A DNA stretch of 64,000 bases, taken from positions 41,771,053 to 41,835,052 of the forward strand of contig CM060732.1 of assembly GCA_030704615.1 (NCBI GenBank), read 5' to 3'. Position 1 is the stretch's first letter. Every line of letters starts with the position of its first letter. Source of the stretch: Takakia lepidozioides (Eukaryota > Streptophyta > Takakiopsida > Takakiales > Takakiaceae). The notes beneath the pieces were generated by a model, which did no database searches, was not told the DNA's origin, and saw only the letters and a list, made by a program, of their open reading frames with translations. Positions 34,917-45,770 of the stretch are shown here, one piece after another. The position numbers were made by a program, and so were the translations under genes.

Positions 34917-35352
34917 TCAGGCTGGACATTGACGTTTCAGCCAGGTGACAATGGCATCAGATTCTTTGGCAGTTCTTAGGAGAGGGAATTCAGGAAGCAG
35001 ACGTCGAACGTCCTGCTCCTCCAGCAATAGTTCAACAATATCAAACTGGAGATCTACAGATGAGGGGGGAGCAGAAGAGGAGGGAGCAGCAGAGGGGGAA
35101 ACGGTGCAAGGGGGACATGACGTGGGGGGACCTGATATGGGGCGAGCAGACCTGTTTGCAGCAGAGCCGGGGGGGGGTAGACGATGAAGGGGGAGCAGAG
35201 ACGGGCATGATGGGGGGAACAACATTCACCGGACAGGAGGGTGTTACGATAGGAGTACTCATCTTTCCCACAAGGTAGCTCTCAAAATCTTCCAACTCCA
35301 GCCCAATGGATAGAGCACAGGGAATGCCGTCTTTGCAGGTGCTCCATGCCAT
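34917..35352 (-). pseudogene. 3' part of an unrecognised C2HC zinc-finger gene, cut by an inversion
   Basis: This is the terminal part of the gene whose main exon is now at 36800-37987 on the other strand. On the minus strand the interrupted exon 2 continues from 35352 (MAWSTCKDGIPC to ESYLVGKM) to 35259, with donor GTACTC. An intron of 205 bases ends in a pyrimidine-rich acceptor (CTCATCTGTAG). The last exon (35053-34917) encodes LQFDIVELLLEEQDVRRLLP and ends WLKRQCPA then TGA. Exon phases agree: one base left over in exon 2 plus two bases at the start of exon 3. Joined to 37961-37987 across the inversion it stays in frame. The acidic, leucine-rich C-terminus suggests a helical interaction surface; function unknown. 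Confidence 0.65.
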
Positions 35353-36021
35353 ATCCGCGACTTCGAGCAACAGCACATTGAAAGCCTGGACATATCCCCG
35401 AATGTCATCTGTTTGCTTCAAATTCCTCATCTTGTCCCGGGCAAGCCAGGACGCGTTGAGGGGCACAAACTATCGCTTCATCAATTCCTTGAACCCATTC
35501 CAGTTCAAGGTTTCCGGACTTGGACCTCGGTCGTGAAGGCGTTTCTGCCACCATTGTTGAGCATAGCCCCTCAAATAGGTGGGAGCCACTTCCACCCGAT
35601 CCTCGTCACTCAACTTGGCTGCTCGGAAGTACTGCTCTAGCTCCAAGAGCCAGGTGTTGAGTGCCTTCCGATTTCGGACGCCCTCGAAGGTGCCGGGTTC
35701 CTTAGGCTTCACCTTAAACTTTGCCTTAGCGGAAGTGGCATTAGCCGCCTTCAACACGTCTTTCGACGTCCCGCCAAACTGCGCCAACAACCCTTCCCAA
35801 AAAGCTGCCGGCATGGGAGGCATCTGTTGGTTTGTCGGAGCTCTCAGGGATTCCTCGGGCTCCGACTCCTCGGATCCCTCCCGCTCTTGAGCGGTGTCGT
35901 TTTCGAAAACCTGCGTCGCTTCCTCAAATGGCCGCTTCGGTGACGCGTCGCCCCCATCAAGCTCACCAGGATCATCATCTTTTGGGCCGTTCCGCTTTCG
36001 CTTTGGCTTGCCCGACCCCAT
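35353..36021 (-). pseudogene. Chromovirus gag, N-terminal part
   Basis: Minus-strand frame starting MGSGKPKRKRNG at 36021, just inside the LTR and a primer-binding-site-like TAGTATTAGAGC. It encodes an acidic linker, then a retrotransposon gag core with FEGVRNRKALNTWLLELEQY, AKLSDEDRV and YAQQWWQKRL. A TAG replaces a sense codon after LMKR near 35470, after which the frame continues FVPLNASWLARDKMRNLKQT to LLLEVADM, where it stops abruptly at the inversion junction. The continuation (VFNFVAGLAPWA) is at 37988 on the plus strand. Confidence 0.88.
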
Positions 36022-36076
36022 GATGAGGCCAATCCCAAGGACGATCGCGTACTGAACTCTAAGCTCTAATACTAAG

Positions 36077-36794
36077 TGTTGCGCACCTCACTTCGGTAAG
36101 CTCCCCTTCAAGTCATAGTTACTCGCTTTGATGCGCACGCCTGACTCCCAACTTGGCCCCGGGCCAACTTGGAGCTTCGGCTGCTCACCGGGACATAACG
36201 GTCCCCCTTCGCTCTCCCACTAAACCCTCCACCTATTTGGGCCTGGTGGAATTCCCTTTGGTAGATGGCAGTCCAGAACAGCTCCCCACTCTTTGGTCGT
36301 TTTCCGGCTCGCTCGCTTACTCACTAATTTTTGGTCACCAACGGGCTTGCACCGTTCTCGGGGTCACTACTCCTCTTATATACACTTCTGTAGCTGTCAG
36401 CGGGGGTTTCACAACCAGCCATGCCATTTTATGGCGAACCACCACGAAAACCCTCGACTCCCGGTGATAAGTCGCGGTGAGTCTTGGCCCACTCACCACG
36501 GCCCCTATGGACCGTGATGACTCCCCACGACTCCCACCACGAGGTCTCCGCCCCCATGGTGAGTCCTATGCCACCCCCACTAAGTCCCACTAAGCTACCA
36601 CCACCCCTTGTGGAGCCACCCCCACTGCAACCCGGTGTGCGGGGCTCCACCTAGTGAGCGCCTCCGCCTCTTTGAGTGCCTTGGGTACTCAAGGGTGCTT
36701 CAACCCCCCATACCTATCGTTGCCGCTGCCCCCACCACAAGGGCAGCCCCTCATGTGTCCCGACCCCCTGCCCTCAAGGTAAAGGGTCGCGACA
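36077..36794 (-). repeat. 5' LTR of the chromovirus, inverted
   Basis: 718 bp. Read on the minus strand it runs TGTCGCGACCC to GTGCGCAACA with TG..CA ends. It matches the 3' LTR at 42772-43498, which reads the same way on the plus strand. A tRNA-iMet-like primer-binding site (TAGTATTAGAGC, 10 of 12 to TGGTATCAGAGC) follows at 36074-36063. Confidence 0.93.
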
Positions 36795-36799
36795 CAAAG

Positions 36800-37987
36800 A
36801 CTAGGCCTAAGGTTGTTCCCCCTGAGGATGGTATGCTGGTTTTTTTGGCACAAGCCTAAGAAAGGGGACGAGGTTCCTTTCTGGTATACGCCAACTGAGT
36901 GGGAGGAGATGATAGTGGAGGCAGAGGCGGACCTCAACGTTCGTGATGGCGCGAAACAAATGAATCCCTATAACTGCAAGTTTTGTGGGCGGCCCATGAA
37001 GGATAAGGTTAGGTTGAATAGGCATGTCATTGATGGGGAGGGTTGTCCTTGGTTGAACATGGTGGATGGTTGGGACGAGGTTCAGTTGCCACTAAAACCC
37101 TGGCCCGCTGCCGAGTTCCCGAAGCAGGTTACTAATTTTGTGGAGAGATTAAGAGGGTGTACAAACCCCGAAGCGCGGCGCGTACCAGGAGACGACGTGT
37201 CCCCTACTGATTGGCAGCAGCAGCCCAAAGGAGTGAGAAAAGGGAAGCTTGATGCGCCTGCACCATCACAAGCGGCTGCCCCTCACAAGAAGAGTAGCCG
37301 TAGTGGGTCTGACACCGATTTTGAGCGCACCAAACCAAAGAAGGGGGCAAAAAAGGTTAAGATTGTTACTATTTTATCCTCTGCCCGTGAGAGACAAGCC
37401 AAAGTGCGGCCTGAACTTGCTGTCACTTCGAGTAGAAAGCCAAAGAAAAAATATCCCTACAGCTGTGAGCAGCCAGCAGCAGAAATGGGGGGGATCGGAC
37501 ATGGGGGGGATCCGTCTCAAAGTCAGGGGGGCCAGTCCAGAAAACAGCGAAGGCACGCAGATGTGGAGGAGCGGATTACTCATCAGGACGAGGGGGAGCA
37601 GCCTGGGAGCTCGGGGCCTCTTGCTGGGGATGGGGCCATGGACATCGACCACGACACACCGCACCCGATCACTCCTGCTGGAACATTTATACTCCTGCAA
37701 CATGGACTTCTCCCTTCCAATTTTGCTGACCAGAATGATGAAAGATTCTGGGATGCATTTGTGGGTTTCGCATGGAGTGGAGGGTTTGCAAAGCGAGTGG
37801 AGAGGGCTGAACGCTGCTGGAGAAGATGGCTTCTACAAGAACAGGTTTGCTTCACCCCCCAATCTTCTTTTGAGTGTCCGGCCATCTGCTCCCCCCAATA
37901 GTTTCCCAGGATTGTCCCCGGTTTGTAAATGCTCATTCTGTGTTGCATTTTTGCCTGTAGATCAATGCTTCCGCGGGAGAAATTGAA
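36800..37987 (+). pseudogene. Main exon of an unrecognised C2HC zinc-finger protein gene
   Basis: Long open exon encoding, after an alternative ATG at 36828, FWHKPKKGDEVPFWYTPTEW, then a zinc finger of spacing CX2CX12HX6C (CKFC...RH...GEGC, about 36975-37048), a basic low-complexity region with KKSSRSGSDTDFERTKPKKG and KKKYPY (likely nuclear localisation), and GPLAGDGAMDIDHDTP. It ends at a GTTTGC donor (37844). After a 116-base intron exon 2 starts at 37961 (INASAGEIE) and is cut at the inversion; it resumes at 35352 on the minus strand. From 36828 the joined frame would be 424 residues. The original start was probably ATG at 43507-43505 (minus), now on the far side of the retroelement (MAK|TRP); using it needs one T fewer in the run of seven at 36840-36846. 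I recognise no family; it could be a host gene or an old transposon gene. Confidence 0.65.
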
Positions 37988-40900
37988 ATGGTCTTCAACT
38001 TTGTGGCGGGGTTGGCCCCATGGGCCAGGCAGAAGTTGGAGGAGAAGCCACCTAAGACTTTGAACGAGGCAATTGAGAGGGCTGAATGTTTCTCAGATGT
38101 CCCTAGGGGTGAAAGACAAGGCCGTACGGAGCTGAACCACAAGAAGACCCGGCGGGAAGGTGACTCTTTCCGACCGGAAAAGAAGTGGGATAGGCCACGC
38201 GGCGACAACGGCATGTGGAAATCGAAGGGAGGGCCATCACAAATCAAGGCGACACCCGGTGCTTCGAAAGGAAAAGCGGGTGGAGCGGCCTATGGCCGAC
38301 AGAAGGCAACCTTTGATGGAGTGTGTTTCAATTGTGAGAAGCCCGGGCACATGGCCAAGAAGTGCACGAAACCCCGGCAATTGAACATGATTCGGGCGAC
38401 CACAGAGCTGTCGGAAGATACCATCAGTCGCTTGGTGGAAGCGGTGGTCGCCAGGACTTGCAAGGTAGGCAAATATTCTTGTGAGTTGTATCAGGAAACT
38501 GGCACATTGCGTAAAGGGAGTCACTTATTGTTCGTGGATGGGATAATATCCGGAACTAACGTGTCATTGTTGGTGGACACAGGAGCGTCGCACTCCTTCA
38601 TGACACCGGCAACGGCACAAAAGCTGGGACTCCCAACAACTGACGTAGGGGCCTCTATTGAGGTGCGTTCTGCCAAAAGAGAACCGCAATTGGCGACGAG
38701 GTTGGCGTTCGATGTTCCTCTTCAACTGGGGAGTTTGGGAGGGACGTGAGAACTTCACTGTCTGCGAGATCGATGGAGTGGATCTCATTTTGGGGATGAC
38801 CTTTTTGAGCAAATCCGGAGCGGTCATAGATGGCCGCAAGAGGGTAGTCACGCTGCCATGTTGGAATGGTGGCGAGGTCTTACGAGTTTCGGAAACGTCC
38901 AAACCCGTGGGAGGGTGAATAAACCTTCTGTCAGCAAGGGAGTGGGCCGTGGAGGAGGCACACGAGCCCCAGTTTTTGCTCTACATTAGAGAAGTGAAGG
39001 GAGAAGGCGATGGAGAGCTGAGCCCAGATTGGATCAAGGGGATTTTGGAGAAATACCATGATGTGATGCCGGAGGATTTGCCAAGCGGTTTGCCACCACG
39101 AAGATGAGTTGACCACAAGATTGAGGTGATACCGGGATCGGAACCGCCTGCCAAGGCGCCCTACCGGTTGAGCCACAGAGAGTTGGTCGAGCTGAAGACT
39201 CAGCTCAAGGATCTAATGTCAAAGGGGTACATCCGGCCGAGTAAGTCACCCTACGGAGCCCCGGTGCTATTTGCAGACAAGAAGGATGGGACGCTGCGGA
39301 TATGTGTCGATTACAGGGCTCTGAATAAGGTGAGTATCAAAAACCGGTACCCTTTGCCAAGGATCGACGACCTTTTCGATCGGTTGGCAGGAGCGAAGTA
39401 TTTCAGCTGGATTGATCTGCGCTCCGGCTATCATCAAATTCGAGTGGCGAAAGGAGATGAGGAGAAGACCGCGTGCAGGACAAGGTATGGTTCATATGAG
39501 TTCTTGGTGATGCCTTTTGGGCTCACCAATGCACCAACGACATTTAGCACGCTGATGAACAGCCTTTTCCAGGAGTGGTTGGATGACTTTGTGATCGTGT
39601 ACATCGACGACATCTTGGTGTATTCGAAAACAAAGAAGGAGCACCTGGAGCACCTCAAAAGGGTGTTCTAGAAATTGCGGGAAGGGAAGCTGTATGCCAA
39701 AGCTTCAAAGTGCGAATTCGGGGTCACAAAAGTGGAGTTCCTGAGGCATGTGATTACACAGAATGGGATCAGAATGGATGACAGGAAGGTGAGGGCCATC
39801 CTGGACTGGGAGCCTCCGACTTCGGTCCCGGGAGTACGATCCTTCCTAGGACTCGCCTCCTATTACCGGAAGTATGTGAGAAATTTCGCCAAGATTGCGG
39901 GGCCGCTGTCAGACCTTCTGTGTAAATCTAAAGTCTGGGCATGGAACACCTTTTGTGGCCAAGCTTTTGCTGAATTGAAGCAGCGGATGGCGGAAGCTCC
40001 AGTCTTGAAAATCCCGGAGTTCGATCGTCCGTTCGAGATACATACAGATACTTCGGACTTCGCGATTGGGGGTGTACTGATGCAAGATGGACGTCCAGTG
40101 GCTTACAAAAGTAAGAAACTGAATGAAGTGGAACGACGGTGGCCGACGCACGAGAAAGAGATGAAGGCGGTGGTGCACTGTCTTGAGCTTTGGCACCACT
40201 ATGTTGGTTCCAACCAGTGAAGGTGTTCACGGACAATGTCACGGTGAAGTATTTTGCCACGCAGCCCAAGTTGTCCCCAAAACAACTTAGGTGGCAAGAT
40301 ATTTTGGCAACGTTCGACGTGGATATCCAGTACAAACCGGGACGAGACAACGTGGTGGCCGATGCTTTAAGTAGAAAGCAGCAGCTCTTGTTGGTGTACA
40401 AGGGCGAGACGGCGCTCCAAAGGAAGATCCGAAAGGCTTGCCGGAAGGATGAGCTGGCGAAGTCCGTGATGCAGGACTTGAGGATGGGGGTTAAATCGCA
40501 GTTCCACTTGCAAAATGGACTGCTCCGGTATAAGCAAAAGCGTCTCTACGTGCCAAAGGGAGGGATCAGAGATAGCCTCTTGAGAGAATGCCATGGTAGC
40601 CCGCTTGCGGGCCACGGCGGAGCCAAGCGCACTGCGGCACTCTTGAAGAAAGAGTATTTCTGGCCCAAACTGAGGGAGGAGGTAGAGGAGTATGTCAAGA
40701 CATGCACCACATGCCAACAAAACCGGAGCGAGTACAAAAAGCAAGCGGGGCTGTTACAACCCTTGCCGATTCCAGAGGGGACTTGGGAAAGCGTCTCGAT
40801 GGATTTCATGACTGCTATGCCGCTGTCAAAAGGATTCGATGCAATCATGGTGGTGGTGGATAGGTTCAGTAAAATGGGCCATTTCATCCCCACCAAGGAG

Positions 40901-41866
40901 ACGGCAACGGCGTAGGAGACATGACAACTTTACTTCTCCCACGTCTTAAAGCATCATGGAGTCCCGAAGGATATTGTCTCGGACCGCGATCCAGAGTTTA
41001 CGAGTAAATTTTGGAGGGCACTTTGGAAGAAGATGGGGACGAGGCTGAAGATGAGCACCGCCTTCCGACCTACGACCGATAGCCAAACAGAAAGAGTGAA
41101 TTCCGTAGTGAAGCAGATCTTGCGGAATTACGTGTCGGCAGACCAAACAGACTGGGTGGAACACTTAGACGCGGCAGAGTTCTGTTATAATAACACAGAA
41201 CACTCCGCAACGGGAGTTTCCCCTTTCGTATTGGTCTATGGAAAAGCACCTCTGGTTCCGACAAGTTGGGCCGCCCAGGACGTTGAGGAACCGGCAGTAG
41301 CGGCGGTACTGGAAGAACGCGAGCGTTTGTTGAAGCTCGCAAAGTACAACATTGTCAAAGCTAGGAAACGGTATGAAAGGTAGGCGAATCGGAAGCGGAG
41401 GGAAGTGAAGTTTGAGGCAGGCACGGAGATCTGGTTGAACATCAAGAATTTCCGACTACCTTCGGAAGTGAGTCCGAAGTTCGTACCTCCGTATGCGGGA
41501 CCCTTTCGCATTCGGAAGGTTATGAATGAGAATGTGTATGAATTGGAGCTGTCGGCAAACAGCAAGGTGCACCCAGTATTCCATGTCTCCCTTTTGAAGC
41601 CTTACTTCAAAGATGAAGCGCGTCCGAATCGGCATCAAGTGTTGCGTCCGCCACCTATGCTGTTGGATCATGAAAATGAACCTGAGTACGAGGTGGAGGC
41701 AATACTTAAGTCGAGGAGGTTCAAGAACCGAGAAACGGAGTATCTCGTCAAATGGAAGGGCTATCATCATGTGGAGGCATCTTGGGTGCGTGCCTCAGAA
41801 ATGGGAAACGCATCCGAGGCGGTTGCAGCTTTCGAAAAGCGACCTCAAAAGCGGAAGAAGCGTTGA
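37988..41866 (+). pseudogene. Chromovirus gag C-terminus and pol with chromodomain, broken
   Basis: In order: gag C-terminus (VFNFVAGLAPWA), CCHC knuckle (CFNCEKPGHMAKKC, about 38325-38366), protease (LLVDTGASHSF, about 38570), reverse transcriptase with [20 protein letters not shown] and [10 protein letters not shown] (about 39265-39630), RNase H (EIHTDTSDFAIGGVL, about 40035), integrase with the HHCC region (CHGSPLAGHGG to CTTCQQNR, about 40590-40725) and catalytic core (SMDFMTAMP, SDRDPEF, NSVVKQ), then a C-terminal chromodomain (EYEVEAILKSRR, YLVKWKGYHH, about 41685-41790). Damage includes a frameshift near 38735, stops near 38918 and 39105, a TAG at 39669, a frameshift near 40205, two stops near 40913-40925 and a TAG near 41381. 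It cannot make a full polyprotein. Confidence 0.93.
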
Positions 41867-42771
41867 TGGGGACATCAACCTTGGAGCGTGGGGGAGGAAA
41901 TGCATGCTTAGCCCGGCTTAGCTAGCTTAGGAATCCGATTGCAAAAACTTGTATTGTACAAAACGTGCTATAAATGAAATGGCTTCCAAATGTTGTGCTT
42001 CCTATTTTGTTTGGAATGGTGATGCATGGTATGGTTGGCTAGTGTGTAGAATGCATGCTAGCTTATAAAAGTGGGAGAGGTAAATTGGGTTAATCGTGTG
42101 TTTGCGTAGTGCCGAAATCGGGTGACCCCCATCCAAGGGACAAGGAAACTTGCGCCTTCTTTGGGAGTTCACGTGCTAGTGCGCACCTGGCGCGTGCGCA
42201 TACTATAACTGCACTACCGAGGGGGTTGCCTTGTAGTGCGGGCTAATGCGGAAGCTACGTGCTTCTGTTCACGTACTATAATCGTGTAGCCTCGGGATGA
42301 AGTCGTAGTGCGGCTTCGGCGTGTTCCCGTACCTCAGGCCAGCATTCCAAGGCGGACCCAATTGTAGTGATTGGGGCGCACGGTTGGTTCAAGGTTATCT
42401 TCCTAGTCAAAGAGGGTTCCAGGTGAACCCTTGCTCAAGGTGATGCCAAAAGCGGCATCATGAGCGATCGCAAGCAATGTTGTTGCAGTAAGGCGATTCG
42501 ATCCTCGGGGAGGATCGTTCCTTGGCCTTGAAGTAGGCCAAGAAGAGTGCACTGGGAGGAGCTGGAGAGGCTCCACCCTTGGCCGGGACTTGGAGGAAGT
42601 CGGCCGAACTAGCTAGTGGAGAGTAGAGTCAAGTGTGGGGTTTGGTTCTTTGCCATGGGACGCCATGGTGCGGAAACAAACTCCTTGATGTGGGACGCCA
42701 CAACTGGGATGTTCGTTTCTACAAAATGGACAAGTCGATGAGGACATCGATTCCCTGTTGGTAGGGGTGTG
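41867..42771. other. Untranslated 3' part of the chromovirus
   Basis: About 0.9 kb between the chromodomain stop and the 3' LTR with no coding signature. A GGTAGGGGTGTG stretch just before 42772 fits the polypurine tract position. Confidence 0.6.
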
Positions 42772-43498
42772 TGTCGCGGCCCTTTACCTTGAGGGCAGGG
42801 GGTCGGGACACATGAGGGGCTGCCCCTGTGGTGGGGGCAGTGGCAGCGATAGGTATGGGGGGCTGAAGCACCCTTGAGTACCCAAGGCACTCAAGGAGGC
42901 GGAGGCGCTCACTAGGTGGAGCCCCGCACACCGGGTTGCGGTGGGGGTGGCTCCACAAGGGTTGGTGGTAGCTTAGCGGGACTTAGTGGGGGTGGCATAG
43001 GACTCACCATGGGGGCGGAGACCTCGTGGTGGGAGTCGTGGGGAGTCTTGGGACTCATCACGGTCCATAGGGGCCGTGGTGAGTGGGCCAAGACTCACCG
43101 CGACTCATCACCGGGAGTCGAGGGTTTTCATGGTGGTTCGCCATAAAATGGCATGGCTGGTTGTGAAACCCCCGCGGACAACTACAGAAGTGTATATAAG
43201 AGGAGTAGTGACCCCGAGAACGGTGCAAGCCCGTTGGTGACCAAAAATTAGTGAGTAAGCGAGCGAGCCGGAAAGCGACCAAAGAGTGGGGAGCTGTTCC
43301 GGACTGCCATCTACCAAAGGGAATTCCACCAGGCCCAAATAGGTGGAGGGTTTAGTGGGAGAGCGAAGGGGGACCGTTATGTCCCGGTGAGCAGCCAAAG
43401 CTCCAAGTTGGCCCGGGGCCAGGTTGGGAGTCAGGCGCGCGCATCAAAGCGAGTAACTATGACTTGAAGGGGAGCTTACCGAAGTGAGGTGCGCGACA
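42772..43498 (+). repeat. 3' LTR of the chromovirus
   Basis: 727 bp from TGTCGCGGCCC to GTGCGCGACA. It is the plus-strand counterpart of the inverted 5' LTR at 36077-36794, and adjoins the CTTCG copy of the target-site duplication at 43499-43503. Confidence 0.94.
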
Positions 43499-43720
43499 CT
43501 TCGCCATCGGCAATGAGCACACGATGCCGAAATACAGAAAATAAAAAGCAAGGAACAGAAGCCAGAGAAAACAAGGAAGAACACACGGATTGCAATGAAC
43601 AAAAGGAAAACACACAACATAGACAACAAAGAGGATATGAGTAGAGCAGCTGAAAAACCAGAACGAAGAGCCGCCACCGAAGAGTCGCTTCGCGAGGAAG
43701 ACATTCCGCACGTGCAGTGT
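43499..43720 (-). promoter_or_regulatory. Probable 5' UTR and start codon of the disrupted C2HC gene
   Basis: On the minus strand this 220-base stretch is T-rich, has no ATG reading into the gene other than ATGGCGAAG at 43507-43499, and ends exactly at the retroelement. The second and third codons coincide with the target duplication. GCG at 43504-43502 and GCA (GCA split across the duplicated copy on the far side) are synonymous, so either copy of the duplication keeps the reading frame. Confidence 0.5.
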
Positions 43721-45770
43721 AGCTAGGGGAGCGGGCATGTGGGGGAGCAGGGGATTAGTCGATGGACACGTGTCAACAACACCAAAAGTGGGGATCAGTG
43801 ATGTCGACACGTGGGGAGATCTGGGCGGTCATAAGGGGGAGCAGGCATGGGGAGATGTGAAGGGGGAGCGAACCCCTAGCCCCTCCCAGAACATGGGGAT
43901 CAAAGTAGGGGGACCAGACACGTGGGGGGATGTTAGTAGAGGGGAGCTGACATGAGTACTGGATATGACTTGCATGGCGATTCTGTGGTCAGGGAGGTGA
44001 CACGTGGGCAGCGAAGACAGAGGGAGCGGCGGGGGGGGGGGGGGGGGGGGGACCAGACAGTGGGGGAGCAAAACTCGGGAGGGATTGGATGTTTGGGGGT
44101 TTGCAAGTGACGGATTCAGGGAGGGAGACAATTCATGAGAGGAAGGGGACCCTAAACTGTAGGGGCAGGGAACATGAGAAGAGACCGTTGTGTAGGACGA
44201 GTAAAACACCATGCTAGGTCGAAAAAGAAATCCCTATAAGTGCATGCATTATGAGCTGGCCGGTATACAACCATCTTGGATTCTCCAACCTCCATCAATC
44301 CTATTCAGCTGCTCCATACCCAACTATATTTGATTCTGCAACACACAGATGTTCACATTTGAATCTAGCAAGGTAAGTAGTATGAAAAAACAAACATGAA
44401 GTTGAGGCTGAAAAACAAACAAACAACAAACAAGAAAGAGGCAAACAAGAAAAAACAACAAAAGAAGAAGAAGAAGAAGAAGAAGAAGAAGAAGAAGAAG
44501 AGAAGAAGAAGAAGAAGAAAGAAGAAAAACCCCCTGTACGCATTGTATGCAAGACGCGAGTCGCAATAGAATCACAAACGCCGTAGAGCGCACACGATTG
44601 AGGCCCTGGCAGGTCATCCCAAGCCCATCGAAGCAGAAGCACGAACAAGCATGACAACTGGAAACCCTCGCTCAATCCAGATGGAGAACCCTACCTCCAC
44701 GACGAAGTGAACAGCACATGCAGGTCCACGTGGTGCGATACCCACCGATGGAAATGGAAGGGATTGGGGGATCGGTCGAAGGGGGATCAAAGCAGGCAAG
44801 ACCAGGGAGGGGGGGATCAGTGACCAAATTGGACGGGGGATCAAACAAGGGGGGGGGGGGGGACGGCGATGGCCCGGGGATCGCGCCTCCGATGGGATGA
44901 GGGGATCGACGGCGGGGGGAGCGCCACATGGCGGTGGGCGTGCCATGGGGCCTTCATCCGGCCGTCGTCCATCCACTGCGCATGAGGATGGCGGGGGGAT
45001 GAGGGGCGGATGAGCCATAACATCCATTGTTTTGAGGTTGGATGGATGAGCAGGGGATCGACGGTTCGGGGGGGAGCAGCACGTGGCGGGCGATTAGGGG
45101 TGGGGGATCACTGCGGGTCCGGAGTGGGGATCAAGCCAGGTCGGGGGGAGCGCCACGTGCCGTCCGATGGGTGGAGGGGGATCAGTCACCGCATTGGATG
45201 GGGATCAACGGAGGGGGGGGGGCCGGCGACGTGTCGGGAGATCGGGCCGTCGATGGGAAGAGGGGATCGACGGCGGGGGGAGTGGGAGGATGGCAGGGGG
45301 ATGAGGGGCGGATGACACACAACATCCACTGTTTGTGAGGTCCGATGGATGCGCAGGGCATCGACGGTCTGGGGAGCTGCACGTGGCGGGCGATTGGGGT
45401 TGGGGGATCACTCCCGGTCCGGAAGGGGGATCAAGGCGCGTCGGGGGGCGCGGGCGACGTCTGGGGGGAGCGCACCGTGGATGGGAGGAGGGGATCGACG
45501 GCGGTGGGAGCGCCACGTGGCGATGGGCGCGTCATGGGACCTTCAACCGGCCGTCATCCATTCAATTGAGGTTGGATGGATGGGGAGGGGATCGACGGTT
45601 CGGGTTAGCGCCACATGGCTGGAGATGGGGATCACTCCGCATTGGAAGGGGGATCAACCCAGTGAGGGGATCCACAGCGGGGGGCCGCCACGTGGCTGGA
45701 GATCGGGGGTGGGAGATGGGCGCCGCGCGGCCAGCAGTGGGGCGGGGGTCAGGGGTCCCGGGCGGGCGGG
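43721..45770. repeat. G-rich minisatellite-like region with repeated G-boxes
   Basis: Strongly G-rich on the plus strand, built of repeated phrases GGGGATC.., GGGGGGAGC and GCCACGTGGC. Longer units open with GATGGATG.GCAGGG.ATCGACGGT near 45043, 45347 and (as GATGGATGGGGAGGGGATCGACGGT) 45575. Ten CACGTG hexamers occur at 43767, 43808, 43919, 44001, 44727, 45080, 45154, 45380, 45514 and 45689. It includes a run of 21 or so G at 44031-44051, a G run near 44850, and an AAG-type triplet microsatellite at about 44463-44521. Long open frames here are products of the low-complexity composition. It lies upstream (minus sense) of the disrupted C2HC gene. Confidence 0.75.

Larger units (their letters stand above)
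35353..37987. other. Inverted segment (about 2.6 kb)
   Basis: This interval appears flipped relative to its surroundings. It contains, on the wrong strand, the chromovirus 5' LTR (36794-36077) and the N-terminal gag (36021-35353), and beyond the LTR the main exon of the host zinc-finger gene. Both junctions share ATGG (35349-35352 read on the minus strand, and 37988-37991). Flipping it back restores collinearity of gag with pol and of the host gene's exon 2 at the same time. Confidence 0.75.
35353..43498 (+). mobile_element. Chromovirus (Ty3/gypsy) retrotransposon with inverted 5' end
   Basis: A Ty3/gypsy element ending in a chromodomain, hence a chromovirus. The pol half and 3' LTR (42772-43498) lie on the plus strand, but the 5' LTR and gag start are on the minus strand because of a later inversion. 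The 5 bases next to the outer LTR ends, read in the host gene's sense, are CAAAG (36795-36799) and CGAAG (43503-43499), a 5-bp target duplication with one change. The two LTRs (718 and 727 bp) are similar but carry several differences, and pol has multiple stops and frameshifts, so the insertion is not recent. Confidence 0.85.

Noticed and set aside
36077-43498. Inverted LTRs suggesting a DIRS-type element or two independent gypsy insertions in opposite orientation.
   Set aside because: The element has a standard integrase and chromodomain, not a tyrosine recombinase, and the gag piece on one strand continues into the gag-pol piece on the other without overlap. One element plus an inversion explains it better.
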